Source: Podospora pseudocomata (taxonomy: Eukaryota; Ascomycota; Sordariomycetes; Sordariales; Podosporaceae). Taken from it: a DNA stretch of 64,000 bases. Both the position numbers and the translations under genes were made by a program. Positions within the stretch are counted from its first letter, which is position 1; each line of letters starts with the position of its first letter. Positions 21,487-34,839 of the stretch are shown here, piece after piece. Under the pieces are notes generated by a model. That model was not told where the DNA came from. It did no database searches and saw nothing but the letters and a program-made list of their open reading frames with translations. The stretch is taken from the NCBI RefSeq assembly GCF_035222375.1, contig NW_026946363.1, positions 1,240,001-1,304,000 on the forward strand, read 5' to 3'.

Positions 21487-24094
21487 ATGAGGGTAATACG
21501 GGCGGTAAACAGCTGTCGCGCTGCTCTTGCGACAAGAAACGCAGCGCTGGTGGGCCGCCGGGCCTTGCCATACGCTGCTGCCATCAACAGCGCCAGACTG
21601 GGAGGTCTCAGAGAGTTCAGCAGGACGTCCAACTACAGGGCTGCCGAGGGTGCTGCTGCCGCGTATGGCTTAACCCCTTAACCTAACATGACATCTTCAA
21701 GCAATGGCTGACACTGGAGAACGGGAACTACAGTCTCAAGCAGGCCAAGGAGCTGGCCCAGGCCAACATGACCCCCGAAGCTGCCGCTGCGAAGGTTTCC
21801 CCCGCCGAGGCTGCCAGGTTGGCACATGTCCGGAACATCGGTATCGCAGTATGTTATGGCCTTGGTTCAAGATGACAAGTTGGTCGAAGAACCAACTGGA
21901 CTTTATTGGGGAACAGGAAATGCTGAGACAAGCATGGCAAACCACTAGGCACACATCGATTCCGGCAAGACCACTGTATCCGAGCGCATTCTCTTCTACA
22001 CCGGCAGAACGAAGCACATTCACGAAGTTCGCGGGCGTGATGGCGTCGGTGCCAAGATGGACTCCATGGAACTGGAGAGGGAGAGAGGTATCACCATTCA
22101 GTCTGCCGCCACCTTTGCCGACTGGAAGTACAAGACCAAAGACGGCAAGGAGGATACCTACCACCTGAACTTGATCGACACGCCCGGACATATTGATTTT
22201 ACCATCGAGGTCGAGAGAGCCATGAGAGTGTTGGACGGCGCCGTCATGGTGCTGTGCGCTGTCAGTGGTGTCCAATCCCAGACCATTACGGTCGATCGCC
22301 AGATGAAGCGTTACAACGTCCCCCGTATCTCCTTCGTCAACAAGATGGATCGTATGGGTGCCAACCCCTTCAGGGCTGTCGAGATGATCAACTCCAAGCT
22401 CAAGATCCCGGCTGCCGCTATTCAGATCCCGATCGGTGCTGAGAAGGAGTTTGAGGGTGTCGTTGATCTCATTGAGATGAGGGCAATCAGAAACGATGGC
22501 CAACGTGGTGTCAACGTCAAGGTCTCGAACCAGATCCCCGAGGAGTTGAAGGAGTTGGCCGAGCAAAAGAGACAAGAGCTGATTGAGAAATTGGCCGATG
22601 TCGACGATGAGATCGCCGAAATGTTCTTGGACGAGATCACCCCCACCCCTGAGCAGATCAAGGCTGCTATCCGCAGAGCGACTATTGGCCTCAAGTTCAC
22701 CCCTGTGTTGATGGGCTCTGCCCTCGCCGACAAGTCCATCCAGCCCATGCTTGACGCTGTCTGCGACTACCTCCCCAACCCCAACGACGTTCCCAACATG
22801 GCTCTCGACCGGTCCAAGGGCGAAGCTCCTGTCAGCTTGCTTCCCTACAACTCTCTTCCCTTTGTCGGCCTCGCCTTCAAGCTGGAAGAGAACCCTTACG
22901 GTCAGCTCACCTACATGCGTGTCTACCAGGGCTCCCTGAAGAAGGGCCAGTACCTCTTCAACACCCGCAATGACAAAAAGGTCCGCATTCCCCGCATCGT
23001 CCGCATGCACTCCAATGAAATGGAGGACGTGGCCGAGATTGGCGCCGGTGAAATTTGTGCCGTCTTCGGCGTTGAGTGCGCCTCCGGTGACACCTTCACC
23101 GACGGTCGCCTTCCTTACGGCATGAGCTCCATGTACGTCCCGGATGCCGTCATGTCTCTCAGCATCAAGCCCAAGCGCAGCAGCGACGCCGACGCCTTCT
23201 CCAAGGCCATGAACCGTTTCATGCGTGAGGATCCCACCTTCCGCCTCCACGTCGATGAGGAGTCAGAAGAGACCATCATCAGCGGTATGGGCGAACTTCA
23301 TCTAGACATTTACGTCGAGCGTCTCCGCCGTGAGTACAAGGTCGACTGCGAGACTGGCAAACCCCGCGTCGCCTACCGCGAGACCATTAGCCGCAAGGCC
23401 GAGTTCGACTTCTTGCTCAAGCGCCAGTCCGGCGGTCCCGGTGATTACGCCCGTGTTGTTGGCTGGGTCGAGCCCAACGCTGAAGACGCCGAGAAGAATT
23501 ACTTCGAGACCCGCGTCGTCGGTGGTACCATCCCCGAAAAGTACCTCGCCGCTTGCGGGAAGGGTTTCGAAGAAGCCTGCCTCAAGGGTCCCCTATTGGG
23601 CCACAGGGTCATTGGTGCCAGCATGATCATCACTGACGGTGCTACTCACGTTACTGATTCCAGTGACTACGCCTTCAACCTCGCCACTCAGATGGCGTTC
23701 CGCAAGGCCTTCCCAGATGCAGGCGGTGCAGTGCTCGAGCCGTTGATGAAGACGACAATCACCGCGCCGGTGGAGTTCCAGGGTAACATCCTCATGTTGA
23801 TGAACAAGAGGGGTACCATTGTTGATACCGAGGTGGGCGCGGATGAGTTCACGCTTGTGGCGGACTGCAGTTTGAACGCCATGTTTGGGTTCAGCACTCA
23901 CTTGAGAGCGGCTACGCAGGGTAAGGGAGAGTTTAGCATGGAGTTCAGCCATTATGCGCCTGCGCCGCCGCATTTGCAGTAAGTTTTTCTCCGGTTGATG
24001 ATGCTGAGGAAAGATGACTGACATTTCTTCGAATTATAGGAAGGAGTTGGTTGCTGCCTATGAGAAGGAGCTCGACGCCAAGAGAACCAAGTAA
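21487..24094 (+). CDS. MEF1: Mitochondrial elongation factor G
   Basis: Four exons, 21487-21662, 21734-21848, 21949-23978 and 24040-24094, give 791 aa. Residues 1-60 are rich in Arg, Ala and Ser, like a mitochondrial presequence. The GTPase motifs are intact: G1 AHIDSGKTT directly at the start of exon 3, the switch [10 protein letters not shown]3 DTPGH, and G4 NKMDR. Domains II-V follow to a C terminus ending ELDAKRTK. For the first intron, GC|GTATGG joined to ACTACAG|T keeps the frame and has a good GCTGAC branch point about 25 bp before the acceptor; the earlier AAG at about 21700 would break the frame. The protein catalyses ribosomal translocation in mitochondria. Its length and motif order fit MEF1 rather than the ribosome-recycling paralogue MEF2. 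Confidence 0.95.
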
Positions 24095-24863
24095 ATCAGC
24101 AATCGCAAGATTTGTTGATAGGATTTGGGGATTTCCCCGCCCCGCGCCCCCCTGGCCAGGGCTTGGTGAGAATGATACCCGCCCTGCTCAAAATTTAGAG
24201 CCATGGATGGCTTCACCATACACCAGTCATCACCACGTCACAAGGGAATCATCACCCCTACGAGCCATGAATAACTTGGTGTAGGGCAATCTCAGGGGTT
24301 GATACACCACGAAGAGGTACCATAGACAGAGATGGATAGGCATAAAATGGGACGGAAAAACAAGGTGGGACGATGATATCGGTACACAATAAAGGGGTCA
24401 TGTGCTTTTTTTTTGATGTTGTTGGATGTATGTATAGATGGATGGGTAGACAAAGATTGTATGATAGGTGCTGTCTGATACACACGGGGCGCAAGGCGCA
24501 GAGGTTGCGTCATATGGGGTTTGATGGTTAATGAACGACATCCCCTCTCTCTCTCTGTCTCTGATATCGGATGGCTCTCTTTGAGACCCAGCATACCCCT
24601 GGGCCTATGGGTTATGACACCCGGGGAATTCCCGGGTTATCCTTGTGACAATATGGCAACAACACCCGAGTTTTCATAATAGCTTCATTACCGCCCTCAA
24701 CACAGCTCCTGCTTTTATTTTATCTATTCCAGAGACCATCCCATCTCCCCTGATTTTTGATAACGTTTCCTGTGTAACATGTCTACATGAAAAATGGGGT
24801 ATATATGTGAAACATGTCCACTCATTATTCCTCTCGACGTCTCCCTCCCAAACCCATCATCAC
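24095..24863. other. Intergenic between convergent genes
   Basis: Shared 3' flank of EF-G (+) and homoisocitrate dehydrogenase (-). It contains short T-rich and CT-rich runs near 24400 and 24550 but no supported coding region. Confidence 0.4.
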
Positions 24864-26013
<1,150 letters not shown>

Positions 26014-27539
26014 GTTTGCGCGTCAATTGACCTTTTTTCTTTTTTTTGGTTTGGGAGGTTTGTTTAACGGGCAAGCCACGGGCGAAATTATTGGCCGCGG
26101 GCTGAAAAGGCTCGGATTGCGTTCTTTCGGCAGCCGGGATCGGAGCTAGAAACCGTGGATCTTGATGTTGCCCCGCGGTTGGTTCCCGAGAAGCTCAAAT
26201 CATTTGCTTGGCTATTTCCCGTTCGGGTGTAAATGAATGCGATCCAGAATGTGGGGTTGGAGCTTCAACTTGGTTTGCGTTGGGCCTGGCCGTTTTCCAG
26301 ATGGCCTGTTTAAACGTTCTCCATGCTTGCCTGCTTGCTGGCAGGGTGCTCCTTGAAGTTCAATATCATATCCCGTACCCTCTTATCGACAACCCGGAGC
26401 TGTAGGGCTGGAAAGGAAGGTGGCCTCAAGCGGAATATGGGGATTATCCTACCGCTATGCCGTATATGTCTTCCACATCGGACGGAGCACAAGCATCTGC
26501 GCTTTATATGATGATGCCGCCGGACGCAATGCATGACGGACATCTGAAACACAAGTCAGAAGAAGGCGGGATGGCCTTCTCGAAAGGGTATCCTGGCGCC
26601 AAAGACGGCTGGTCCGGGGAAATCTGCGTTCTGATGCCCACGGTGGCAGCAAGACCGGCTCTGACAGGTTGTGTGTGCTAAACAGAGAGGCAAGCGGCGC
26701 TTTTCCAACGAAAAAACCTGACGGCGTGTGGCAATGTATGTAGGAAGATATTTATTAGAGCATCGCGAGTGGTGGACGGTGGTAGACGACCTGGAGCACA
26801 GCCCCTGAAACCCACCTCTCTGCTGGAGCTGTTCCAGCTTTGGGCCAACCGTTGTGCACCCACCTCAACGGCGCTTTGGCCAAGATCACACCAAAATAAA
26901 GACAACAAGAGGCTTTGGCTGTCGGGGTCTCAGGATTATCAACAGAAAATCTCTCGGGGCTTTCGGTGCGCCAAACAGATTGATTTGTCTGGACGAAAAG
27001 TGCTGCGAGGCATTAGGGGCAGTGTGTGTCCCACCGAACCGCTTGGCAAAGCTCCCCTGAACCAACCCTTCCCCAAATTGTTCTCTTAATTTTATGAAGA
27101 CACCTTCACATTTTTGGTGCCACCACGGTCCGTTGATACTTACTTTATCTGCATCTTTTTCGCATCCTGTTCGCGACACGCAACCTCCGACCACCCGTAC
27201 ATTGCTCCCACACCATTGCCCGTTGCGACGCCGCCATATCCCACCTAGTCTGTTGTTGTATTTCTCGGCTCCCTCACATCAGCTGTTTAATCGAGCGACA
27301 CGGGCTCTCTTGACCATCCCTCGGGTCACTTGGCGCGGGGGAGCTCAAAGCGCGTCTCTTTCGCAAAGCCCGGCGCGCCGGGTGCTGCCCTCCAAAGTCG
27401 ACTTCAACACCACCTCCCCGCGTGACGACACCTCACACGACTCAGTCAAGATCTCTTTGCGCTTTGGTCATCGCCTTCGGGGCCCTCCACATATTTGAAT
27501 TCAAAACCCAAACGGGCAGGTACTGCCACATCCGCCATC
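26014..27539. other. Divergent promoter interval, no gene seen
   Basis: 1.5 kb between the homoisocitrate dehydrogenase start (-) and the disordered-protein start (+). It holds only short open frames. The 300 bp before 27540 are pyrimidine-rich, like a long fungal 5' leader. Confidence 0.4.
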
Positions 27540-29422
27540 ATGAGTGCCGTCAAGAACCTTCGCGCCATGTTTGAGCAAAAGGGGGAAAACAGTCCTCCAG
27601 ACCGGGGTCGTTCGCCTGGTGCGCCTTTTGGTAAGGATCATCTTGTGCTGTTCCTTTGCGCGCAACACCTGCCGGCGCATTCGGGTGCATCTGCGCATTC
27701 CGTGTGGCAGCTGGCTACGAGGTAAACATGGCTAATTCTGTCGTCATTGTTACAGTTTCCGGCGCCGAGTCCCCACGTCCGCTGGCCAAAGTCCGAACGA
27801 GCTTCATCGCAATCGAAAAAGACGGTAGGATGGGCTTGACACGAGAAGGCAGCCAGGATTCAGTGCCCGGGATTCGAAAGCTCAGCGGTGGATCTAGCGA
27901 AATGACGACGCCGACTGCTGGAAAGGAGATCTCGAATCCGTTCGAGAAATTTGAGAGGCTCACGAGCACACCAAAAACTTTCCTTAGAGACCAACCAATT
28001 GTGGAATCACCACAGGCGAAGGCAGAAGAGAAGACGGCGACATCGCCGGTCAAGGAAGTGAATGTCGCACAAACACCGACCGCACCTATTGTGAAGAAGG
28101 AGGAAGTGAAGACCCCAGAGCCAGCCCTGGATGGCACTGCGGAGAAGACAGTCACACCAGCACCAAAACCGGAGACCAAAGAGCCAGTAAACGAGACAAG
28201 CGGTGCGAATGAGGAGAAGAAGGAGACAACTGCCACCAAGGAAGCCACGAAACCCACCACCACCACTACCATCACACCACAGTCGATAGTGAAGCCGATG
28301 ACAACTACTTCGACAGGAAAGCTCGATGTAAAATCTGCGAAATCGCCAGTCACCACCAAGCCCCCGAAGAGCCCAGCTCTGAGACCTCAGCCGAATTTGG
28401 CTGCGCCTAAACAGACGCCCGAAAGGAAAGTGTCCCACACCGAAAAGACAATGACACCAAAAGCAGCCACTCCCGCCGCAAAGGCCTCTGCTCCTTCCTC
28501 GGTGAAGAAGCCACCTCCGCTCCATGCATCCCCCGCAGCCACAGGGTTTGTCAAGCCAAAGGTCAAGTCACCAACAAGACCAGTCAAGCTTCCTCCAGGC
28601 CTCACAACGCATACGGCTGCCTCCGGTTCCAAGGTCCACGGCGACAGCGCACAATACGCCAGTTCCCTCGCACGCTCCGCCAGCAGAACAAGCATGTCGG
28701 GCACCACTAGCAAAGCCGCCCCGGGTAAAACGCTCAAACGACAGAGTTCGACCGTTGGCCGCTCCCGGCCGAGCATAGGACCCCCTCCGCCTCAACCAGC
28801 CAAGGACCATGCTCCTAAGAAGGAGAAGCCGGTTGACGAGAGTTTCCTCGCGCGTATGATGCGGCCTACCCAAGCCTCTGCCAACAAGGTCACACAAAAG
28901 GTGCCCATTTCTCCACCCAGACATGGGCCGGCCTCCCGGAGAACATCCCCAGCGTCTAAGCCCCGCGTTAAGAAGGCTGTCTCACGACCACATAGTGCCA
29001 CGTCAGGACATAGCGCACCTTCAGCATCGCAGACCAGCCTGGCTCCAGCCGCCGAGATTGTTCCCGCTTCAAAGTCTGCCGAGGACGACGCTAAGCACGC
29101 CGCTCTCGATGCCGTGGCTGAGAAGACGGCGGTTCAGGAGGTAGCAGTCCTTGCGGAGCAGGCTGAGACCGCCGAGGAGGCCGTGGAAGCCGCCAAGGAG
29201 GTTGAGGGTGAGATCACTCTGCCAGAGACTTCCCCTGGGGTCAAGGCTGTGACAAACAGCATGGAGCGCATGAGCGTCGGGTCTGCCGATTCCAAGGCCG
29301 AAGTGAGTGGACATAGCAACGACAATACCTCTTCCCCCTCTCCTTCTGCCACAGAAGAAACCGAGGCTTCCGTCATCGACAACAAGGAGAGCCATTCCGA
29401 AATCTCCCCTATCGCCGCCTAA
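27540..29422 (+). CDS. Long intrinsically disordered Lys/Thr/Pro/Ala-rich protein
   Basis: Exons 27540-27630 and 27756-29422 (intron 125 bp, phase 1) give 585 aa. The only well-ordered parts appear to be the N terminus (MSAVKNLRAMFEQKGENS) and a short block after the intron (ARTSFIAIEKDG-like RTSFIAIEKDGRMGL), which are the likely conserved sites. The middle is Thr/Lys/Pro-rich with many SP/TP sites (KSPTRP, SPPRHGP), and the C-terminal third is acidic, Ala/Glu-rich and helical (AEQAETAEEAVEAAKEVEGE). No signal peptide is present, so a mucin label would be misleading. Proline-directed phosphorylation sites and basic patches suggest a cytoskeletal or cortical scaffold, as inference only. I do not recognise the family. 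Confidence 0.8.
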
Positions 29423-30377
29423 TTACCTGTCGCGACGGACTCGACACCTTGTTTAATTCTTTGTATTCTTCTTGACCGCGGCCCATGGTACCGCACTTTT
29501 TTACCTTTTATCACCCCCAAAAAGGGATTTTGGCTTGTCGGTTTTGCATTGCTCTTTTAAGCGCTGCTAATGACACCTATTTGTTTGTATTGGTTGGAGG
29601 GAACGCGAACAAAAAAACTCCCAGCTTCTTATGATACCTTTTTGTGTGTGTGTGTGTGTGTTGGGGGGGGGAGAGGTGAAACGAGGAGGAAAGTGTTTTG
29701 CCTTGTTAATTGGGAGAGAGGGAGAGAGCTTGCGGATTCTAATTGTTGGGTTTATGTTTTTATTGGCTTTTCTGTTGTTGGTACTTGCCTCATAGTCGGG
29801 AGTTGTTTGTTTTTGATAAGCACAGCAGGAAAAGGGAAAGGAGGATGGTAGGGAAATGGGGGGAGAAACATTAAGGGAGGGGGGAGGAGTTTGTCTATGT
29901 AGAATAGGGTTTTCGGTATATATGTGTGGTTTGGTGTTTTGGGGGGCAGGGCAAACAGCACTTTATTGCATAGGACACCGCACGCAAGATGCATACAAAA
30001 GAGACAGCGGCTGGCAGGCACGCTCGCGCACACACACAGTCAGGCACACAAAGTATGTTAGATTAGTATGAATAACAGTATTCATTGTACAATTCCTTTC
30101 CGAGGCCATATATGGAAGCTGAATCAACTGGTAGCCTTGTTGCTAAGGGTTGCATCTGAAATCTGCTTCAGTTACAGTCTGCTCATGTGTCTTTAATCTT
30201 GGTGTATTTAACTTTGATGTACATGTCTTTCGTCTTCTCCCCACTATCTCGTACACTCTCATCGTTGGGTATGATATCCTTTACATCCTTCCTTCCACAT
30301 TCCACCACCATCAACGCCCCCATCTATTTTTTTTTCTTCTTGTTTTTTCAAATTTCTTGATTTCTCCCTCATCCACC
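29423..30377. other. Convergent 3' flanks with a GT microsatellite
   Basis: No supported gene. It contains a (GT)n run next to a G tract near 29643-29670 and several G-rich blocks to 29950. Confidence 0.4.
29643..29670 (+). repeat. (GT)n microsatellite followed by a G run
   Basis: About nine GT units directly followed by eight or nine G bases, in the 3' flank of the disordered-protein gene. Confidence 0.85.
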
Positions 30378-30854
30378 CTACGAAACCCTCGCCAGAACCA
30401 GACCCCCCACCCTCTTCTCCAACGCCTCCCTCACCTCCAACACCCCCTTATCCGTGCACAAAAACAACGTCTCCCCCAGGTTGAGCCCCTTGATATGCCC
30501 CGCCTGGAACCCCCTCGCAATCTTGGACAGCTCCTTGTAATCCGCAGTCACCGGCCTCTTTGGCTTGGACACGGCCTGGAGGTTGGACATGACGGGCTTG
30601 TTGTTGAAGTACTTGAGCCCCAGCCACAGACGACGGGTGGAGACGTTGGCCGAGGTGACGGGTTCGGTTTCGAAGGTCAGAAGGGCTTCGGGGGTGAGGC
30701 CGGCGCGGGTGACAGAGGAGATGAAGCCCGCGCGGTGGAGGGCGAGGGCGAAGCGGAGGTTGTACTTTGTGTTGGGGATCGAGGTGAGGCCTAGCTTGGC
30801 GCGGGAGGCATTTTGGAGGTGGGAGAGGGCGTTGCAGATGGAGTGAATGCCCAT
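30378..30854 (-). CDS. MRPS8: Mitochondrial small-subunit ribosomal protein uS8m
   Basis: Single exon, 158 aa. The sequence follows the S8 family: an N-terminal helix starting GIHSICNALSHLQNASRA, a first domain up to LHRAGFISSVTRAG, a central strand pair (STRRLWLGLKYFNNKPVMSN), and the late VSKPKRPVTADYKELSKIARGF followed by the S8 C-terminal region (LFLCTDKGVLEVREALEKRVGG). S8 binds the central domain of small-subunit rRNA during early assembly. The length agrees with fungal mitochondrial forms, and the N-terminal start at LSHLQNA-type helix is typical of them. The leading 15 residues act as the import signal, by inference. Confidence 0.88.
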   Translation of the reverse strand: MGIHSICNALSHLQNASRAKLGLTSIPNTKYNLRFALALHRAGFISSVTRAGLTPEALLTFETEPVTSANVSTRRLWLGLKYFNNKPVMSNLQAVSKPKRPVTADYKELSKIARGFQAGHIKGLNLGETLFLCTDKGVLEVREALEKRVGGLVLARVS

Positions 30855-31717
30855 TTTGGATGTTGATGAACCTTCGGGGGTTGATATGGAATTGGGTGGG
30901 TGCTGGGCCCCGGGTTGGGGAGGGGGGTGATTTGGTTGTTGGCTTTGGGGGGTTAGTTGGGAGTTGAGAGGACGGTTTGAGCCGGGGGATTCGTACCAGA
31001 AAGAGAGGGTGAAAAGTGGTGGGCGTGGAGGACGTGGAGGGGTGTCGTCGCTGGAGCTGTCGCCGGTGAGGTGTCTGTTCGAGTCGATTAACTCAAATCG
31101 GCTCTTTCCGTTGTCGCGGTTCCAAATTTTTGGCCAGTCTCCGGGACGGGCACGGTGCGGGCGATGGGAGAGATCGCACTGTGTTGGGCAGGGGTTGCAA
31201 TTGACAATTGGACAGAGCTCTGACCACCGGTACCTACCCCGCTATGAAGGCTTGGCAGTATCTGTTTAAGCGCCCAGGTGGGAGGGGCACCCACTCATTC
31301 ACAGCATCACAACCACCCGAGCTGTCCTGACGGCATGTCCAGGGGTAGGATCATCACGCTGTAAAAAAGAGGTGATTTGTTGACGGGACGGGAGTGATGG
31401 GCTTTCAATTGCTCGCTAATGTGCGCGTGGGCCTGCCCAAGGGACGCCTAAGCTCTCTGGGTCATGGTTCCAGCTCGAGTGTCGCACAGGGGGGAGCTGA
31501 TGGGTTCGTCTCATAGGAATACCACCGTGATCTTTTTTCTGGCTACTTTTTTTTTCCTTTTCTCTGTCTCCTGCCAGCTTGATTGAACTATCTCCTGTCT
31601 TTTCCCTAGTTCTGGGTGGAACTAGAGTTTTGTTGCGCCGCTGTTCTCTTTGTATTTCTCACCCCTCATCACCACCAACTTCCCCTCATCCTGTCGATCG
31701 CATAGCGCGTCGCAAAG
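30855..31717. other. Divergent promoter interval, no gene seen
   Basis: Between uS8m (-) and the proline-rich protein (+). T-rich stretches near 31540-31600 suggest the leader of the + gene. No coding signal was found. Confidence 0.4.
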
Positions 31718-33180
31718 ATGGCCGCCCGGCCGGGAGAAGAACTTGTAGCCACGCTGTAAGTATGCTTGCTTTCTTTGTGCCTCTACGCATTATTGTGAGG
31801 TTATATGTCCTAACCTGGAGCATGTGAAGCTTTGGCGACGTTCATTACTTTTACGGGCCACCAACAAATAACCCGCCTCATCATCGATTCGATAAGGGGT
31901 CCTATGTCTACCTCTTCGAGGACCCCAATCAGGGACGCGCCCGTTTAGAGATTGCGAACCAGCCAGGCACAGAGGATCAAGACGCATTTGATGGCTGTAA
32001 GATACCTTGGCTTTGTCGCACAAGCAATGATGGCACTTGCTAACCAAGCATGTTGCCAGACCTCGACAATGTCCACCTCCAATACACATACAAGCACACT
32101 TGCCTCGTAACCCTCATCGTCGGCCAAGTCAATAACCAAGAAGAATGGCACCTTCCAACCTATGACCCCCACAACCAAGCCAAATATCACTACAAACTTC
32201 ATTCCCTTGACCTCTACTTCTGGACTCACCAAGACGCCCTCGAGTTCGTCAACGGCATCCGCCGCGTCCTTCCCCATACCCAATGCGAAGTCCTCGATGA
32301 ACCCGGGCCTCCACCCCGTCAACCCACCGAAGCTAGCTCCCTTGTTCAAAAGCTCGAGAAAGTTGCCATCTCCGACTCCTCCCCAGCCCAGCAAGCCAAC
32401 CCCGGCGTCCCGTCTTTCCCCGGCCCTCCGGTGTCCGCAGTAGATGGCGACCTCCCTCCTCCCCCTCCTCCCCCAGCAGCCTTCTCACCTATCCCTTACA
32501 ACCCCGCCGCGCCCGCAGCTCCAGAGCAGCTCCGCCACAGGGAAAAGACTCCCCCTCCTGAAGACGGCGTCGCCAACCCACTCCATCAAACCCTCGCCTA
32601 TGACGCCGCCACACCTTTCTCCCCTGGCCTTCCACCCGGACCAAGCCATCTCAGCCCGTTGAGCCCGGGCATCCCACCTCCCAACCTCCAACACCCCCCG
32701 GGAGCGCCAACATTCCCCGGTCCCCCCGTGGCATCACCCGGCTTCGCCCCCCAAGGCTTCGGCTCCCTCGGTGGTGTAGGTGCGCCTCCTCATCCAGGCA
32801 TCACCCGCTCAGTAACCATGCCGGCAGTTGGTACTCCCCTCTCCAGTCCAGGGCTGGTGAGTCCTTACGGAGGCGTTGGGACATTCCCGGGTCAGCCGCA
32901 GGTGTATAACCCCGCTGCTGTGGCGGCCGTGTCTCAGACACCTACACCACCTGCCGTGGGTGGGATCGGGGCTTCACCCGGCGTTGGGGTCCAAGGGCCG
33001 CAGACGGCGCAGGCGGGGCTGCCGCAGCAGAATGAGTATGCTGTGCATCAGCAGTTTTATGTGCCGGAGGAGGAGTATAGACCGAAGAAGGAGGTGAGGG
33101 GGAAGCTGGAGGAGAATGCGGGGAGGTTGGAGAGGGGGGTGTCGGGGATGTTGAAGAAGTTTGAGAAGAAGTTTGGTTGA
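31718..33180 (+). CDS. Proline-rich protein with conserved N-terminal domain, function unknown
   Basis: Three exons, 31718-31755, 31830-31996 and 32060-33180 (introns 74 and 63 bp), give 441 aa. The splice joins restore VATLFGDVHYFYGPP and DAFDGYLDNVHLQYTYKH. The first 165 residues form one compact-looking alpha/beta domain with many aromatic residues (SYVYLFEDPNQGRARLEI, EWHLPTYDPHNQAKYHYKL, LDLYFWTHQDALEFVNG). A Pro/Gly-rich disordered linker of about 230 residues with PPPPPPP and repeated FPGPP motifs follows. The C terminus is a basic amphipathic helix (KLEENAGRLERGVSGMLKKF) that could bind membranes or a coiled-coil partner. The strongly conserved look of the N domain suggests a housekeeping role. 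I cannot name the family. Confidence 0.83.
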
Positions 33181-34839
33181 GGCTTGATGATGGTGTTGAG
33201 AGAGGAGTGTTTCTGGGCTAGGCGTGGGGTTAGTTTGGATACAAGGTGTTTGGCAATTGGTTCGCTTCTTGCTGTTGGGTTAGGCGTACATAGCTTTTTG
33301 GTCAAGCACAGCGTTCGTTACACCTTCTCATGGCCCATTGACAGCCTTGTCAGCAGAAGGCACCCTGCTGCCCATCGCCGGGCCAGTCCAGTTCCTCTAC
33401 CCGCTTCCAGGTTGTCAGTGGTGTAACTAGGAAGTAAACCCAGCATAGAAAATGCAGAACATCATCGGAACCGGCCGGTATATTTGACATCATCATTGAC
33501 GAGACTTATCTTTGACCCATGATAATATGACCTATCACCATCGGGCCGGCCATCGGCCACACACACACACACACACACCACCGCATCGGTTAGGTCACCC
33601 GGAATCCGCAACCCCCGTTCCGACCCGTGAGGAGGACAAGGGCAGCGGCGCCGTGCTTTTTTTGCGGGGGTGGCTTTTCGCACCACATGGCCCAAATCCC
33701 GTGCTTGTGTCACACCATTCTGCCGTTTTGAACGACATCATTCAACATCAATCGTCCGCCTCGCCCCCGTACCCCTCCTCTACTGTGCAGAAAGAAGGGA
33801 AGACTACTTTTCCAAGCGGTACAAGCAGCCCTGCTTGAGAATTAAACAAAGTATTTGCTTGGTAATTGCTCTGTTTCCTCTTACGTTATGTGCCTGCGTT
33901 TTGGCGTTGGTGTTGAGTAATTCCAAAATCCTCCTCGGCACAACCCCAGGTTTCTTGGTGGAGCTGAGATAGCGGTGATCTGGCCTGGAATCTCTCGGCA
34001 GGTATCCATCGTCTTGACGGTGATTAAAAAAAAAGATGAAAAACAAGAAGACAGGTTGGGAGAGTTGACATGGCACTGCGAACTTGATAAAATAATCACC
34101 TCTCTCGTGCTCCCTCGGTGTTATAAGACGAAAGATTGGTAAATCCCAACAACAGTGCTAAGCTTTTACTTGACGTCTCCAAGAAAATATAGCAGGTACC
34201 GGAAGCTTTCTCACCTGCGGCGGAGAAGGGGCATGATACCACACACCATCCAACTAACAAACTAGACTAAACCAGTTGAGTCCACTTCCTACCCCAGACA
34301 AGACACAAAGAAAAGGCGGGGGTGGAATTCGGCGCCGGTTTGCGAATTCCCATGTGGTTCATTGATCAATTTATTGGAACAAGCGAATTCTTCTTTTTTC
34401 CTTTTTGATGGCTTGTCCCAAAGAAAATTAAGTCCTGGTTATATCCGCTTGACACGGGATGTGTGGACGGTGATTCCCGAACCTTACCTAGGTACCTTCC
34501 TCCTATGAATACTGATCACGGCCCCGCCGCCACTTGCGTATCCCTTCTTTCAAATGCTCTAAAAGGTGAAAGAAAAGATACGAAGTTGTCCCTATCTAAT
34601 GCCGTCGATGGCCTCATGATTTGATGTTACTCTAGACCTCGTCCCCCTGACGATTTGAAAGTGGATGCTCAGACCAGAGACCTCAGCTTATACTTATCCG
34701 GACGATATATCCCCACCGCCACCAACCGAAGTCACTTTTTCTTTGGAACAAAACACCGTTATCCTTTCCAACGGCAGCTGAAAGAGCCTATTGGACTGGA
34801 AAGAAACAAAGTCAGAAAAGAGGTCTACGAACACAGACC
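33181..34839. other. Intergenic with CA microsatellite
   Basis: 1.7 kb with no supported gene. It contains a (CA)n run near 33557-33578 and an A/T-rich stretch around 34020-34420. Confidence 0.4.
33557..33578 (+). repeat. (CA)n microsatellite
   Basis: About 11 uninterrupted CA units in intergenic DNA. Confidence 0.9.

Noticed and set aside
21736-23250. 504-codon open frame antisense to the EF-G gene
   Set aside because: It lies entirely opposite a highly conserved EF-G coding sequence. Long antisense open frames are common opposite codon-biased GC-rich genes. Its His/Asp/Gly/Leu-rich translation has no domain features.
27715-28359. 214-codon minus-strand open frame under the disordered protein gene
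   Set aside because: Val/Ser/Gly-rich shadow of a low-complexity coding sequence on the other strand.
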